Position numbers and translations under genes: made by a program
Source: Psychromonas sp. SA13A
GTDB lineage: Bacteria; Pseudomonadota; Gammaproteobacteria; Enterobacterales; Psychromonadaceae
NCBI RefSeq assembly: GCF_011378715.1
Contig: NZ_WTKU01000002.1
Span: 124,001 to 188,000, forward strand
Direction of reading: 5' to 3'
Length of the DNA stretch: 64,000 nt
Notes under the pieces: model-generated
What the model saw: only the letters and a program-made list of their open reading frames with translations
Database searches by the model: none
Told to the model about the DNA's origin: nothing
In this document: positions 28,901 to 36,973 of the stretch, piece after piece
How the letters are laid out: every line of letters starts with the position of its first letter
How positions within the stretch are numbered: the first letter of the stretch is position 1

Positions 28901-31900
28901 AGCCCCTGAAATGGCCCATTTAAATGCCTCAATCAATACTGCTAATAGCAGAAATAATGTTGAAACGATGACCGAAAAAACACAAAAAACAACAGGCAAT
29001 ATTGAAAGTACTGTTGGCGAAACAGAGAAACAAAAACAGCATAGTCAAATAGTAAGCCCAGTAGTAAGTAAAGTAGCAAGCCAAGTAAGTAGTGAAATTG
29101 AGCAACAAAGCCAAACTCATCAAGCATTCTTACGTGCTCGATTTATGGCTGAAAAGCAGATATCTACCTTGATCAAGCTGCAGGCTCAGCTTGTAATGGG
29201 TGAGCAAATGCCGATGACTAATAATGAATTAGTTAATCCTGCGCAAATTACGGCAGTTGAGCAGCCTTTAGGTCATTCAAATCAGCCATCAACAAACCTA
29301 GTTGGTTTATTGTCGATTCAGGGGCAAAGTGGGTTTGACTATCCACCTTTGAAGTTAATCCCCAAATATAATAAGCCTGCCAATATTGTTTTTGATACTG
29401 CGCAATTGGTGGAGTTTGCGGAAGGTAATATTGGTAATGTATTTGGTCAGCAGTATGCCGTTATTGATAGCTATAAACGCAGAGTACGTTTGCCGACTAC
29501 GGATTATTTATTGGTAAGCCGAGTTACCGAACTCAGTGCACAAACGCATCAATATAAAAAATCTTCTATGTTTACCGAGTATGACATTCCTTTGGATGCA
29601 CCTTTTTTAATTGATGGTCAAATACCTTGGTCTGTATCCGTAGAATCTGGCCAATGCGATCTTATGCTAATTTCTTATATTGGCATTGATTTTCAGAACA
29701 AAGGAGAACGTGTATACCGCTTATTAGACTGTGAATTAACATTTTTAGAAGAGATGGCTTTTGGCGGTGAAACCTTGCGCTATGAAATTCATATTGATTC
29801 TTATGCTAAAAATGGCGAGCAGTTATTGTTTTTCTTCCATTACGATTGTTTTGTTGGCGATAAAAAAGTGTTAATCATGCGTAATGGTTGTGCTGGTTTC
29901 TTCACCGATGAGGAGCTAGCAGATGGAAAAGGGGTGATTGCAACAGCTAATGACAAAGCACAATACGATAGTGCAATAAAATCATCATTTAGCCCCTTAA
30001 TTGCTAATACTCAAACACAATACGATTATCAATCGATGTTAAAATTAGTGCATGGTGATATCAAAGGGTGTTTTGGTGATGCTTATGATCAACAGGGGCG
30101 TAACCCTTCATTAAAGTTCTCATCTGAAAAATTCTTAATGATTGAACGAATCACTAAAATTGATAAAAATGGGGGGCATTGGGGACTCGGTTTACTAGAA
30201 GGTCAAAAACAATTAGACCCTGAACATTGGTATTTCCCTTGCCACTTTAAGGATGACCAAGTGATGGCTGGCTCGTTAATGTCTGAAGGTTGTGGCCAAA
30301 TGGCAATGTTCTTCATGCTCTGGTTAGGTATGAATAGTCATGTCAATAATGCACGTTTTCAACCGATGGCCGGTGAAGCGCAAACGGTGCGTTGCCGTGG
30401 TCAAGTTAGACCTCAAACTAATACTCTGACCTATAGAATGGAAGTGACTGAAATTGGAATGTCACCGTGTCCATTTATCAAAGCAAATATCGATATTATT
30501 TTGGACGGTAAAGTTGTCGTCGATTTTAAAAATTTGTGTATGGAAATAAAAGAGCAAGATCAAACAAGCCCTTATCCTGTATCCCTTCCTAACAATGTAA
30601 ATCGCGTGAATAATGCAAATAATATTTCTATAAATCACTTGGGCGAAACCTCGGCACTAAGTGGTGCCGCTTTAGGGTTTGAACAAGGCAAATACAGTGT
30701 TGATCAACACAGTATTGACCAACATAGTATTGATCAACACTGTATCGATGAACGAGGTATCAAACCGTTTCTAAATACAACACGACCACTGATGCGTGTT
30801 GAATCAGACTTGAGTGTACCGACTAATAAAGGTGTCGTGCCAATACAACACTTTGCAGCACCTTATTTTGAAGGGCAGAATAGACAACCAGATACGCTAC
30901 CTTTTACGCCTTGGCATCTGTTTGAATTTGCAACGGGAAACATTAGCCAGTGTTTTGGACAAGACTTTGATGTTTATCAAGGCAGAACGCCACCAAGAAC
31001 GCCCTGTGGCGATTTACAGGTGGTTACTAAGGTCGTTGATGTGCAAGGTCAACGTATGGACTTTAAAACGCCTGCTAGCTGTATTGCTGAATATGAGGTT
31101 CCGGAAGATGCCTGGTATTTCACTAAAAATAGCTGTGAAAACTGGATGCCTTATTCGCTATTAATGGAGATTGCATTACAACCAAACGGATTTATCTCTG
31201 CGTACATGGGGACTACCCTAAAATACCCGGAAAAAGATCTCTATTTTCGCAATTTAGACGGTCACGGAGAGATCATTAAGCAGATCGATTTACGTGGAAA
31301 AACCATCGTTAATAAATCTGTGTTGTTATCAACAAGCATGGCAGGTGGTGCAATCATTCAAAGCTTTAGTTTTGAATTAAGTGTCGATGCAGAAACAATA
31401 TACCGTGGTGGAGCAGTCTTTGGTTATTTCAGTGCAGACTCATTAACTAATCAGTTGGGTATTGATAACGGACAAGTAACTCAACCGTGGTTTGTTGAGT
31501 ATAATATTGCGGCAACTGATATTACACAGATTGATCTTACAGATGATACACTGAGTTTATTCAATTCATCTGCACAGAAGCCAAATTATCGTTTAGCTGG
31601 TGGGCAATTAAACTTTGTTGATACAGTGAGTATTGTTGAAGGTGGTGGAGATCATCAATTAGCTTACATTTATGGGCAACGCCACATTGATGCGAGTGAT
31701 TGGTTCTTCCGTTATCATTTCCATCAAGATCCTGTAATGCCAGGCTCTTTAGGCGTAGAAGCCATTATCGAGTTGTTACAGTGTTATGCGTTAACCCATG
31801 ATTTAGGTAAGCAATTCAGTAATCCTCGTTTTATTGCGCCAACAACTAAGGTTGCGTGGAAATATCGCGGACAAATTACACCACTTAATAAAAAAATGAG

Positions 31901-32033
31901 CTTGGATGTGCACTTAAAAGAGATTATTACTAGTGCATCGGAAGTGCGCTTAATAGGCGATGCTAACTTATCAAAAGATGGTTTGCGTATCTATCAAGTG
32001 AAAGACATTGTTCTGAGTATCGTTGAAGCTTAA
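25974..32033 (+). CDS. pfaC: PfaC, PUFA synthase (KS-CLF-DH-DH)
   Basis: Third subunit, 2019 residues. Domain 1 (about 1-460) is an active ketosynthase with C207 in DAACASS. Domain 2 (about 475-930) is a second ketosynthase fold in which the catalytic cysteine is replaced by Glu (E678 in FTVSSEENS), as expected of a chain-length factor. Two FabA-like double-hotdog dehydratase/isomerases follow: the first with H1424 in PCHFKDD and E1438, the second with H1915 in RYHFHQDPVMPGSLG and E1929; the 14-residue His-acid spacing equals that of FabA. These set the cis double bonds. A linker has four S[VI]DQH-type repeats (1575-1594). GAGAG precedes the ATG, nine bases after pfaB. Confidence 0.97.
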   Translation: MENIAIVGIANLFPGSSAPEEFWQQLLKQQDNRTPITEHELGVNPNDYLGRKGESDKYYCLYGGYIRDFNFDGTEYITNQRSLNGRKAVTADDLNQLDDLHQWSLYVTKRALQDAGYLHSEKLKDCGLILGNLSFPTKQSNHLFLELYRDVVELALQQTIDSRFQLSTFVPTKTVSPYNALVAGYPAALLAEVNGLGGNYFSLDAACASSCYSVKLACDYLQTGKANMMLAGAVSAADSLFVNMGFSIFQAFPENNRHAPFDQDSQGLFAAQGAGMMVLKRHSDAIKDGDHIHAVIKGGALTNDGKGEFVLSPNSKGQILAYQEAYKDAQIDPREIDYIECHATGTPKGDKVELTSMEQFFRQYHHKPLLGSAKSNLGHLLTAAGMPAMTKAIYALNEKMIPATINVDNAIATKQGYFSAQQIPTQNIRWPETSHSLDHKHQNTAGVSVFGFGGSNAHLVLQAGDSPKTDNTNQLNPVQSLAIVGIDCHFGSVDNAFDYQQLLNSNENHFVDLPEKRWQGIDKQASVLNRMGLQKAPKGNYVSEFEIDFLRFKIPPNDQDSLIPQQLLMMKVADNAAKDANLTPGSNVAVLVAMGLELDLHQYRGRVNLHSQIQQSLSALGVELTEQQLAELIAISKQSINQPAQLNQYTSFIGNIMASRISALWDFSGPAFTVSSEENSVYKCIDIADNLFKTSAVEAVIIASVDLAGSIENISLRQRFSASEMNPMENRVAVNAHVQSRSEQQLQWLVGEGAGAIVVKANSAQVLAQVKDLEGDNSQLADSRVNESDTVYANIEAVNFAPNINAQSNVEVISRTLAKAQISAAQITQVEAFAAGNQQQLTDEHHALTTLYASASIVSSKQKIGHCYNASGMASLIASVFAVKDNKQTDGEQNNVVLPSRYVAINGLGMDNSIAHLIMSNVNATKFVTKVTAKPSKPGLIKTVTLGGKSIFDSICQQQNNPLIEQIQHSFNRQFKAPEMAHLNASINTANSRNNVETMTEKTQKTTGNIESTVGETEKQKQHSQIVSPVVSKVASQVSSEIEQQSQTHQAFLRARFMAEKQISTLIKLQAQLVMGEQMPMTNNELVNPAQITAVEQPLGHSNQPSTNLVGLLSIQGQSGFDYPPLKLIPKYNKPANIVFDTAQLVEFAEGNIGNVFGQQYAVIDSYKRRVRLPTTDYLLVSRVTELSAQTHQYKKSSMFTEYDIPLDAPFLIDGQIPWSVSVESGQCDLMLISYIGIDFQNKGERVYRLLDCELTFLEEMAFGGETLRYEIHIDSYAKNGEQLLFFFHYDCFVGDKKVLIMRNGCAGFFTDEELADGKGVIATANDKAQYDSAIKSSFSPLIANTQTQYDYQSMLKLVHGDIKGCFGDAYDQQGRNPSLKFSSEKFLMIERITKIDKNGGHWGLGLLEGQKQLDPEHWYFPCHFKDDQVMAGSLMSEGCGQMAMFFMLWLGMNSHVNNARFQPMAGEAQTVRCRGQVRPQTNTLTYRMEVTEIGMSPCPFIKANIDIILDGKVVVDFKNLCMEIKEQDQTSPYPVSLPNNVNRVNNANNISINHLGETSALSGAALGFEQGKYSVDQHSIDQHSIDQHCIDERGIKPFLNTTRPLMRVESDLSVPTNKGVVPIQHFAAPYFEGQNRQPDTLPFTPWHLFEFATGNISQCFGQDFDVYQGRTPPRTPCGDLQVVTKVVDVQGQRMDFKTPASCIAEYEVPEDAWYFTKNSCENWMPYSLLMEIALQPNGFISAYMGTTLKYPEKDLYFRNLDGHGEIIKQIDLRGKTIVNKSVLLSTSMAGGAIIQSFSFELSVDAETIYRGGAVFGYFSADSLTNQLGIDNGQVTQPWFVEYNIAATDITQIDLTDDTLSLFNSSAQKPNYRLAGGQLNFVDTVSIVEGGGDHQLAYIYGQRHIDASDWFFRYHFHQDPVMPGSLGVEAIIELLQCYALTHDLGKQFSNPRFIAPTTKVAWKYRGQITPLNKKMSLDVHLKEIITSASEVRLIGDANLSKDGLRIYQVKDIVLSIVEA
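30696..30755 (+). repeat. 15-bp tandem repeat inside pfaC
   Basis: Four in-frame 15-bp units encode SVDQH, SIDQH, SIDQH and CIDER in the linker between the two dehydratase domains of PfaC. The first three are nearly identical. Confidence 0.9.
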
Positions 32034-32044
32034 AGAGAAAAATA

Positions 32045-33706
32045 ATGACACAAGCAACTTACAAAGCAGCACTTATTGAAATCAATAAACAACAAATTGA
32101 TTGGAATTGGCAAGTAGCTGCTTCAACATTATCCGATGACCCTGTTAGCTTAAAAAATGCATTATTAGAGATTGGTAAACCGATGTATTTAGCTAAATCA
32201 AATAATAACATTGCGGTCACTCATCAGTTAATGAGTCATCAAGAAAATACAGCAGTAGATACTTCATCAGCTTCTGTTTTACCGGTACTCGCGTTTGCAC
32301 AAGCAATTAAAGCTGAAGAACTTGGTTCCGCTGAATTTAAAAAAGCGCATGGTGTAAAATATGCTTATCATGGTGGCGCGATGGCCAATGGCATTGCATC
32401 AGTAGAGTTAGTGATTGCATTAGGTCAAGCTGGTTTTTTATGTTCATTTGGCGCTGCAGGACTTATTCCTGATGTCATTGAAGAATCTATTAAACGTATA
32501 CAACGTGCGTTGCCTGATGGCCCTTTTGCGGTTAACTTAATTCACTCTCCCAGCGAGCAAGCGCTTGAATCGGGTGCGGTAGAGCGGTTTTTGAAATTAG
32601 GTGTTAACACTGTAGAAGCTTCTGCGTTTTTAGCTTTGACTGAACATATTGTACATTATCGAGTCGCTGGTCTTTCGCAAAATTCAGATGGTAGTATTGC
32701 TATTAACAATAAAGTCATTGCAAAAGTTTCACGCACTGAAGTTGCAGAACGATTCATGTCACCTGCGCCGCAAAAGTTTTTAACAAAATTACTAGCAGCA
32801 GGAAAAATAACGGCACTACAGGCGGAGCTTGCACTGAAGGTGCCTATGGCCGATGATATTACCGCTGAAGCAGATTCTGGTGGACACACTGACAACCGTC
32901 CTTTTTTAACACTCCTACCAACTATTATAAAACAGCGTGATCAGTTACAAGAAAAGTATAACTATGTGACGCCACTGCGTGTTGGTGCTGGAGGCGGAAT
33001 AGGAACCCCTGAATCTGCTCTAGCTGCATTTAATATGGGTGCTGCTTACATTGTTCTTGGCTCTGTTAACCAAGCTTGTGTAGAAGCGGGCGCTTCGGAA
33101 CATACAAGAAGATTATTAGCGAATGTAGAGATGGCCGATGTGACCATGGCCCCTGCGGCGGATATGTTTGAAATGGGGGTTAAACTACAAGTGGTAAAGC
33201 GTGGCTCAATGTTTGCTATGCGAGCGAATAAACTCTATGAGCTCTACACTAACTACCCAAGTATTGAAGCCATTCCTACCATTGAACGCGAGAAAGTCGA
33301 AAAACAAATTTTTAGACAAAATCTAGATCAAGTGTGGGATATTACCAAAGCCTTTTTTCATGAGCGTGATCCAGACATGTTAACCAGAGCGCTAGATGAT
33401 CCAAAACGAAAAATGGCACTTATATTCCGTTGGTATTTAGGTCTGTCATCACGCTGGTCTAATATTGGTGAAAAGGGACGTGAAATGGACTATCAAATAT
33501 GGGCTGGACCGAGTTTGGGTGCCTTTAATAGTTGGGTAAAAGACAGTTATTTAGCCGATTACCAACAACGAAATGCAGTCGATGTTGCATTACATTTATT
33601 GACTGGTGCTGCATATTTAGAACGCATCAATCAACTTAAATACCAAGGCGTGACAGTACACAACAGTCTATTAAATTATCATCCAGCACATTCTTTTTTG
33701 TCTTAA
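32045..33706 (+). CDS. pfaD: PfaD, enoyl reductase of PUFA synthase
   Basis: Fourth subunit, 553 residues. It is a flavin-dependent TIM-barrel reductase related to nitronate monooxygenase and FabK that reduces trans-2-enoyl intermediates. The FMN-binding signatures are visible: YHGGAMANGIASVELVIALG, the LCSFGAAGLIPD stretch, and the phosphate loop VGAGGGIGTPESALAAFNMG followed by YIVLGSVNQAC. The C-terminal 200 residues (WAGPSLGAFNSWVKDSYLAD) are the PfaD-specific extension. AAAGAGA precedes the ATG, 11 bases after pfaC. No terminator was recognised directly behind it. Phosphopantetheinyl transferase (pfaE) is not next to it and must be elsewhere. Confidence 0.97.
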   Translation: MTQATYKAALIEINKQQIDWNWQVAASTLSDDPVSLKNALLEIGKPMYLAKSNNNIAVTHQLMSHQENTAVDTSSASVLPVLAFAQAIKAEELGSAEFKKAHGVKYAYHGGAMANGIASVELVIALGQAGFLCSFGAAGLIPDVIEESIKRIQRALPDGPFAVNLIHSPSEQALESGAVERFLKLGVNTVEASAFLALTEHIVHYRVAGLSQNSDGSIAINNKVIAKVSRTEVAERFMSPAPQKFLTKLLAAGKITALQAELALKVPMADDITAEADSGGHTDNRPFLTLLPTIIKQRDQLQEKYNYVTPLRVGAGGGIGTPESALAAFNMGAAYIVLGSVNQACVEAGASEHTRRLLANVEMADVTMAPAADMFEMGVKLQVVKRGSMFAMRANKLYELYTNYPSIEAIPTIEREKVEKQIFRQNLDQVWDITKAFFHERDPDMLTRALDDPKRKMALIFRWYLGLSSRWSNIGEKGREMDYQIWAGPSLGAFNSWVKDSYLADYQQRNAVDVALHLLTGAAYLERINQLKYQGVTVHNSLLNYHPAHSFLS

Positions 33707-33775
33707 CAAATTAAAATTGCCAGTAAAATCAAGTTCAGCTGAGAGTCTCTGGTAAATATAAAAGTAGAGTAAAAC

Positions 33776-34201
33776 ATGACCGTAAAAAAACAAAATAATC
33801 CATTGTATGGATTAAAGCTAGAAGTTCTATTAACCGAAATATCAGAACACTACACTTGGCCTGGTTTAAGTGAGGCGCTATTGATAGATCGGTTTAATTT
33901 CCATACCGGTATGAAATCTACTTGTAAATTTTTGCGTAACAATCAATGGGCACGTGAAAAAGTTGAAACCTTTTATCTGTATGAATTCAAAGCCTATCCA
34001 TACCCAGAACCCAAGTTACTGGCTAAGCCACCTAGAGACAGAAATATCCCTGAAGATCAGATGCCTGATGAACCTAAACCTATTACTAATGCGATGATTG
34101 ATCGTGTTGATATAGCATGCAAATACCGCATTTATGAGAAAGCAGACACTATTAAGAATGAACCTGTTTATGACCCAAGCAATCCATGGGGTGTTAAATG
34201 A
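33776..34201 (+). CDS. VF530-family DNA-binding protein, copy 1
   Basis: A 141-residue protein of the VF530 family (DUF2132), named after a small Vibrio fischeri DNA-binding protein. The family core spans about residues 5-65: NNPLYGLKLEVLLTEISEHY, then FNFHTGMKSTCKFLRNNQWA and REKVETFYLYEFK. Family members are often only about 75 residues long; here an extra 75-residue charged tail ends in YDPSNPWGV. A paralogue with the same end motif lies 0.75 kb downstream. It sits 69 bp behind pfaD on the same strand and might be read through from the pfa operon, though a functional link is not shown. Confidence 0.88.
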   Translation: MTVKKQNNPLYGLKLEVLLTEISEHYTWPGLSEALLIDRFNFHTGMKSTCKFLRNNQWAREKVETFYLYEFKAYPYPEPKLLAKPPRDRNIPEDQMPDEPKPITNAMIDRVDIACKYRIYEKADTIKNEPVYDPSNPWGVK

Positions 34202-34256
34202 TGATTTGTATCAAGACGAAGTTATTAAGTGATGATTGTAAAGAATGGAATAGGTC

Positions 34257-34736
34257 ATGTTGAGTTGGGAGTTAAAGTTTTTTAAAGAATTATCTGCACA
34301 TCGTTTATACCAAGTATTAAAGCTTAGACAAGACGTGTTTATTCTTGAACAACAATGTTTATATGCGGATACTGATAATTTAGACCAGCAAGCATTACAT
34401 ATATTATTAATATCGGAAGAGGATGATGATTTAGTCGCTTATTGTCGAATTATTCCAGCTGGTATTCTTTATCAAGAAGTAGCCATTGGTAGGGTAGCTG
34501 TATCTGCCAATGCACGTAAAAGTGGTTTAGCTAAGCAACTGATGCATAAAGCGATTGATTTTATTAGAGATGAAATGCAAGCACCAGCTATTAAAATATC
34601 TGCTCAATCTCACTTACAAAATTTTTATCAGTCATTAGGGTTTATTATTTGTTCAGATCCTTACGATGAAGATGGCATTGAACATATAGACATGAAATTG
34701 ATAAATGATCAGTTTAATGGTCAACTTAATAGTTAG
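34257..34736 (+). CDS. elaA: GNAT acetyltransferase, ElaA family
   Basis: A 159-residue cytoplasmic N-acyltransferase of the ElaA subgroup. The N-terminal signature WELKFFKELSAHRLYQVLKL with RQDVFILEQQCLY is typical. The acetyl-CoA loop is in IGRVAVSANARKSGLAKQLM, and the C-terminal SAQSHLQNFYQSLGF motif is intact. The substrate is unknown. It lies between the two VF530-family genes on the same strand, 55 bp after the first. Confidence 0.92.
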   Translation: MLSWELKFFKELSAHRLYQVLKLRQDVFILEQQCLYADTDNLDQQALHILLISEEDDDLVAYCRIIPAGILYQEVAIGRVAVSANARKSGLAKQLMHKAIDFIRDEMQAPAIKISAQSHLQNFYQSLGFIICSDPYDEDGIEHIDMKLINDQFNGQLNS

Positions 34737-34944
34737 GGCATTATTTAATCAATTTGTAAGTTGTTATCGTAACCATCCCAAAAAATAATGGAAGCAATGA
34801 CGCTGAATTGAAATGATTGCTATAATGCACAAATAAAACAATAATGTTATTAAGGTTGAGTTTACTATCTAGTCTACATTTAGATGTTAACTTACCAACA
34901 TTTATATTATCTACCGATTTATTGAAATACCCTTAGGAAAGAAA

Positions 34945-35448
34945 ATGTCTGCCGAATTACAAAGAAACAACCCACTTCATGGTTTGAAAACTGAAACATT
35001 ATTAACAGAGTTGGTCGAATTTTATGGTTGGAAAATCTTATTTGCAGCAACCCGTTTTAAATGTTTTGACGTTAATCCAAGTATTAAAGGTAGTTTAAAA
35101 TTTTTACAAAAAACGGAATGGGCACGATTAAAGTTAGAGAGCTTTTATTTATATCGTTTTAAGCGTATGCCTAAACCTAATGATGTAGAATTTCATTTAG
35201 ACCCGAGAGAGCGTGGTTTTGACCATGGTATTGTACCTTTATCTCCGATGAAACTAACCATTGAATCAATAGAGTTGTCACAAGCTAAAGCAGCATCGGC
35301 TTTTCAAGAGCGACAAAATGAGAAACGCCAAAGTCATCAATCACGCAGACAAGACACTAAACATCCTATGCGTGATAATAAAGTAGCAAGTAAAAAAACT
35401 GATAAAGCAGAGCCTAAGTATGACCCAAGTAATCCTTGGAACGTTTAA
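34945..35448 (+). CDS. VF530-family DNA-binding protein, copy 2
   Basis: A 167-residue paralogue of the protein at 33776. The VF530 core is at residues 5-70 (NNPLHGLKTETLLTELVEFY, CFDVNPSIKGSLKFLQ, ARLKLESFYLYRFKR). The tail is highly basic (EKRQSHQSRRQDTKHPMRD) and ends in YDPSNPWNV, almost the same terminal motif as copy 1. The conserved end suggests a binding peptide under selection. AGGAAAGAAA precedes the ATG. A basic tail fits nucleic-acid binding. Confidence 0.88.
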   Translation: MSAELQRNNPLHGLKTETLLTELVEFYGWKILFAATRFKCFDVNPSIKGSLKFLQKTEWARLKLESFYLYRFKRMPKPNDVEFHLDPRERGFDHGIVPLSPMKLTIESIELSQAKAASAFQERQNEKRQSHQSRRQDTKHPMRDNKVASKKTDKAEPKYDPSNPWNV

Positions 35449-35897
35449 TTAGCCTAAGTAATTGTTAAAAGATTAATTATTAAGAGATGCTTGTTAAGCT
35501 ATAAGAGATTAAGCTGTAAATGCTTAATAAATATTCAATATATATACCCGTTATCAATCGAGATGCTTTATTCAGTCGTTAGCTTGGGCAGCAAGGCAAG
35601 GCGTAACATGATGACAATGGCTAGTCTTATCGAATGTTGCAACGCTGAATGCTTTTCGAGCTAACGACCCACAGGGCAAGTTGTGAGGCAAGCATCTTCG
35701 TTGTTAGAAAGTATTGATTGAACTAGTTAGATCTTCAATTTTCTGCCTAGAAGCTACTCACCTCACAACTTGCTGAGCTTTGCATCTTGAATGGTAACGG
35801 GTATAGATGAGTCATAATTAGTTATGGCTTTCAAAACTATACTTTATTCTTCACAATAGCAGTTAAGCAACTGCACTTATTATGCGAATCTAGACAT
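35449..35897. other. Intergenic region with long foldback element
   Basis: 449 bases without a gene, lying between convergent genes. Most is a MITE-like element (35543-35805). At 35859-35874 a small stem, GCAGTT and AACTGC, precedes the end of the leftward gene and may help termination. Confidence 0.65.
35543..35805 (-). mobile_element. MITE-like foldback element, long copy
   Basis: A 263-bp element with terminal inverted repeats TATACCCGTTATCAATCGAG (left) and, read inward from the right end, TATACCCGTTACCATTCAAG. Internally CAAGTTGTGAGG is repeated inverted as CCTCACAACTTG, so the right half can fold back. It is inverted relative to the 169-bp copy at 2113-2281 and matches it on both flanks, with about 95 extra internal bases. 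Non-coding. TA dinucleotides flank both ends and could be a target duplication. Confidence 0.8.
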
Positions 35898-36503
35898 CTA
35901 TTTATTTAACTTTCTTTTCAGTAATAAAATTTGTTTGATCAGCTGAGATTTTTCTAATTTTGCTAATTCTGCAACTTGTAAGTCATTTTTAATTAATGAG
36001 TCAAAATCATCGGTATCGGTATCATTGCTGTTTGATGATTGGTTCTGTGCATTGGATAACTGTTGTTTTAATTCCTGATTTTTCACACTTAAGCTATCAA
36101 TTGTTTGCTGCATTTTTTTTGTATCACACGCAGGCTCTTTAGCGGCAAAAATAAGGGATTCTAGGGTTTTATTTAACGCTTTATTTTTGGCAACTTTCTT
36201 TAACTGGTCACCAGCTTTAATAGATAAGTTAAAGGTATAGAGTTTTTTTCCATCATCGCTATCACGTGACTTTTTACTGCGCCAAGCTTTAAACATTTTA
36301 TTACGTAATTCACGGCCTTCAGCTGTGGTTTCAAGTAACTGACATAGCTGTGTAAATTGTGTCTCAGACATATTATTAATATCGATTCCTAAGCCCTGTG
36401 TTAAAGATAATAATAGGGGGGTTTTAGGTATTAAATAATTTTTTACCCACTGACTATTTGATTCGTTCCATTCAAAACTTGCAGGGGTTTCTACTGTGAT
36501 CAC
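35898..36503 (-). CDS. Uncharacterised coiled-coil protein with possible ribbon-helix-helix segment
   Basis: I do not recognise the family. The 201-residue product has a Trp/Asn-rich N terminus, then KLYTFNLSIKAGDQLKKVAK with NKALNKTLESLIF (about 107-142). That strand followed by two helices reads like a ribbon-helix-helix DNA-binding unit, as in MatP-type proteins. Residues about 150-200 form a coiled coil with heptad Leu/Gln and an acidic Ser/Asn/Asp break. The start is GTG, six bases after AAGGAG; an ATG overlapping it by one base runs straight into TGA and cannot be the start. A DNA-binding or structural role is inference only. Confidence 0.7.
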   Translation of the reverse strand: MITVETPASFEWNESNSQWVKNYLIPKTPLLLSLTQGLGIDINNMSETQFTQLCQLLETTAEGRELRNKMFKAWRSKKSRDSDDGKKLYTFNLSIKAGDQLKKVAKNKALNKTLESLIFAAKEPACDTKKMQQTIDSLSVKNQELKQQLSNAQNQSSNSNDTDTDDFDSLIKNDLQVAELAKLEKSQLIKQILLLKRKLNK

Positions 36504-36973
36504 ATGAATCTCCTTATTATATTGACACCTTAAATAATAAAACTAATTAAAAAAAGATAGCAAAAGGCAAACCTGACAATGAATATGTTACTTTAAATTG
36601 TGTTTATAAAAAATAGAAAAACAGCACGCTTGATGACTGGTTTATCAAAAATATAACAGTTATAAATTGCGCCAAATCCAAATATGAAAATCGAGTCAGG
36701 ACCTTATACTGCTCCAAGTTTATATCAATAACCGATACAAAAACTAGACGTAGTAGGCAACCAAGATATTGATTGCTCACTACGTCTTAATTCTTAGAAC
36801 AACAATTACGAGAATAATTACCACAACTATCGCCATATGTATTGCCACTTTTTACACTATATTTGGTGGCACTAAGTGGTATTTCGCGAAGTGTCGCTTA
36901 ATTTCTCATGATCGCTATTATTATATAAACATTGTTATAAAAACGTTTTTACACAATATTTTTTTATTAATGG
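36504..36973. other. Intergenic region with a leftward terminator
   Basis: 470 AT-rich bases. The supported element is a hairpin at 36746-36787. A short open frame here (36769-36993, rightward) has no ribosome site and a biased, Ile/Thr-rich composition, so it is not called. Confidence 0.5.
36746..36787 (-). terminator. Rho-independent terminator (leftward)
   Basis: AGACGTAGTAGGCAA and TTGCTCACTACGTCT form a 15-bp stem with two imperfect positions and a 12-base loop. Read leftward it is followed by AGTTTTTG. It lies about 190 bp behind the YccT-like gene. Confidence 0.7.

Noticed and set aside
28929-29127. Hydrophobic leftward open frames inside pfaC.
   Set aside because: They are the complement of a Ser/Gln/Lys-rich linker of PfaC and have no independent support.
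35880-35893. The 14-mer TTATGCGAATCTAG recurs exactly at 54439-54452, with near matches at 51798 and 53744, all intergenic.
   Set aside because: In 64 kb of DNA this AT-rich, dozens of exact 14-base repeats are expected by chance, so no shared site is claimed.
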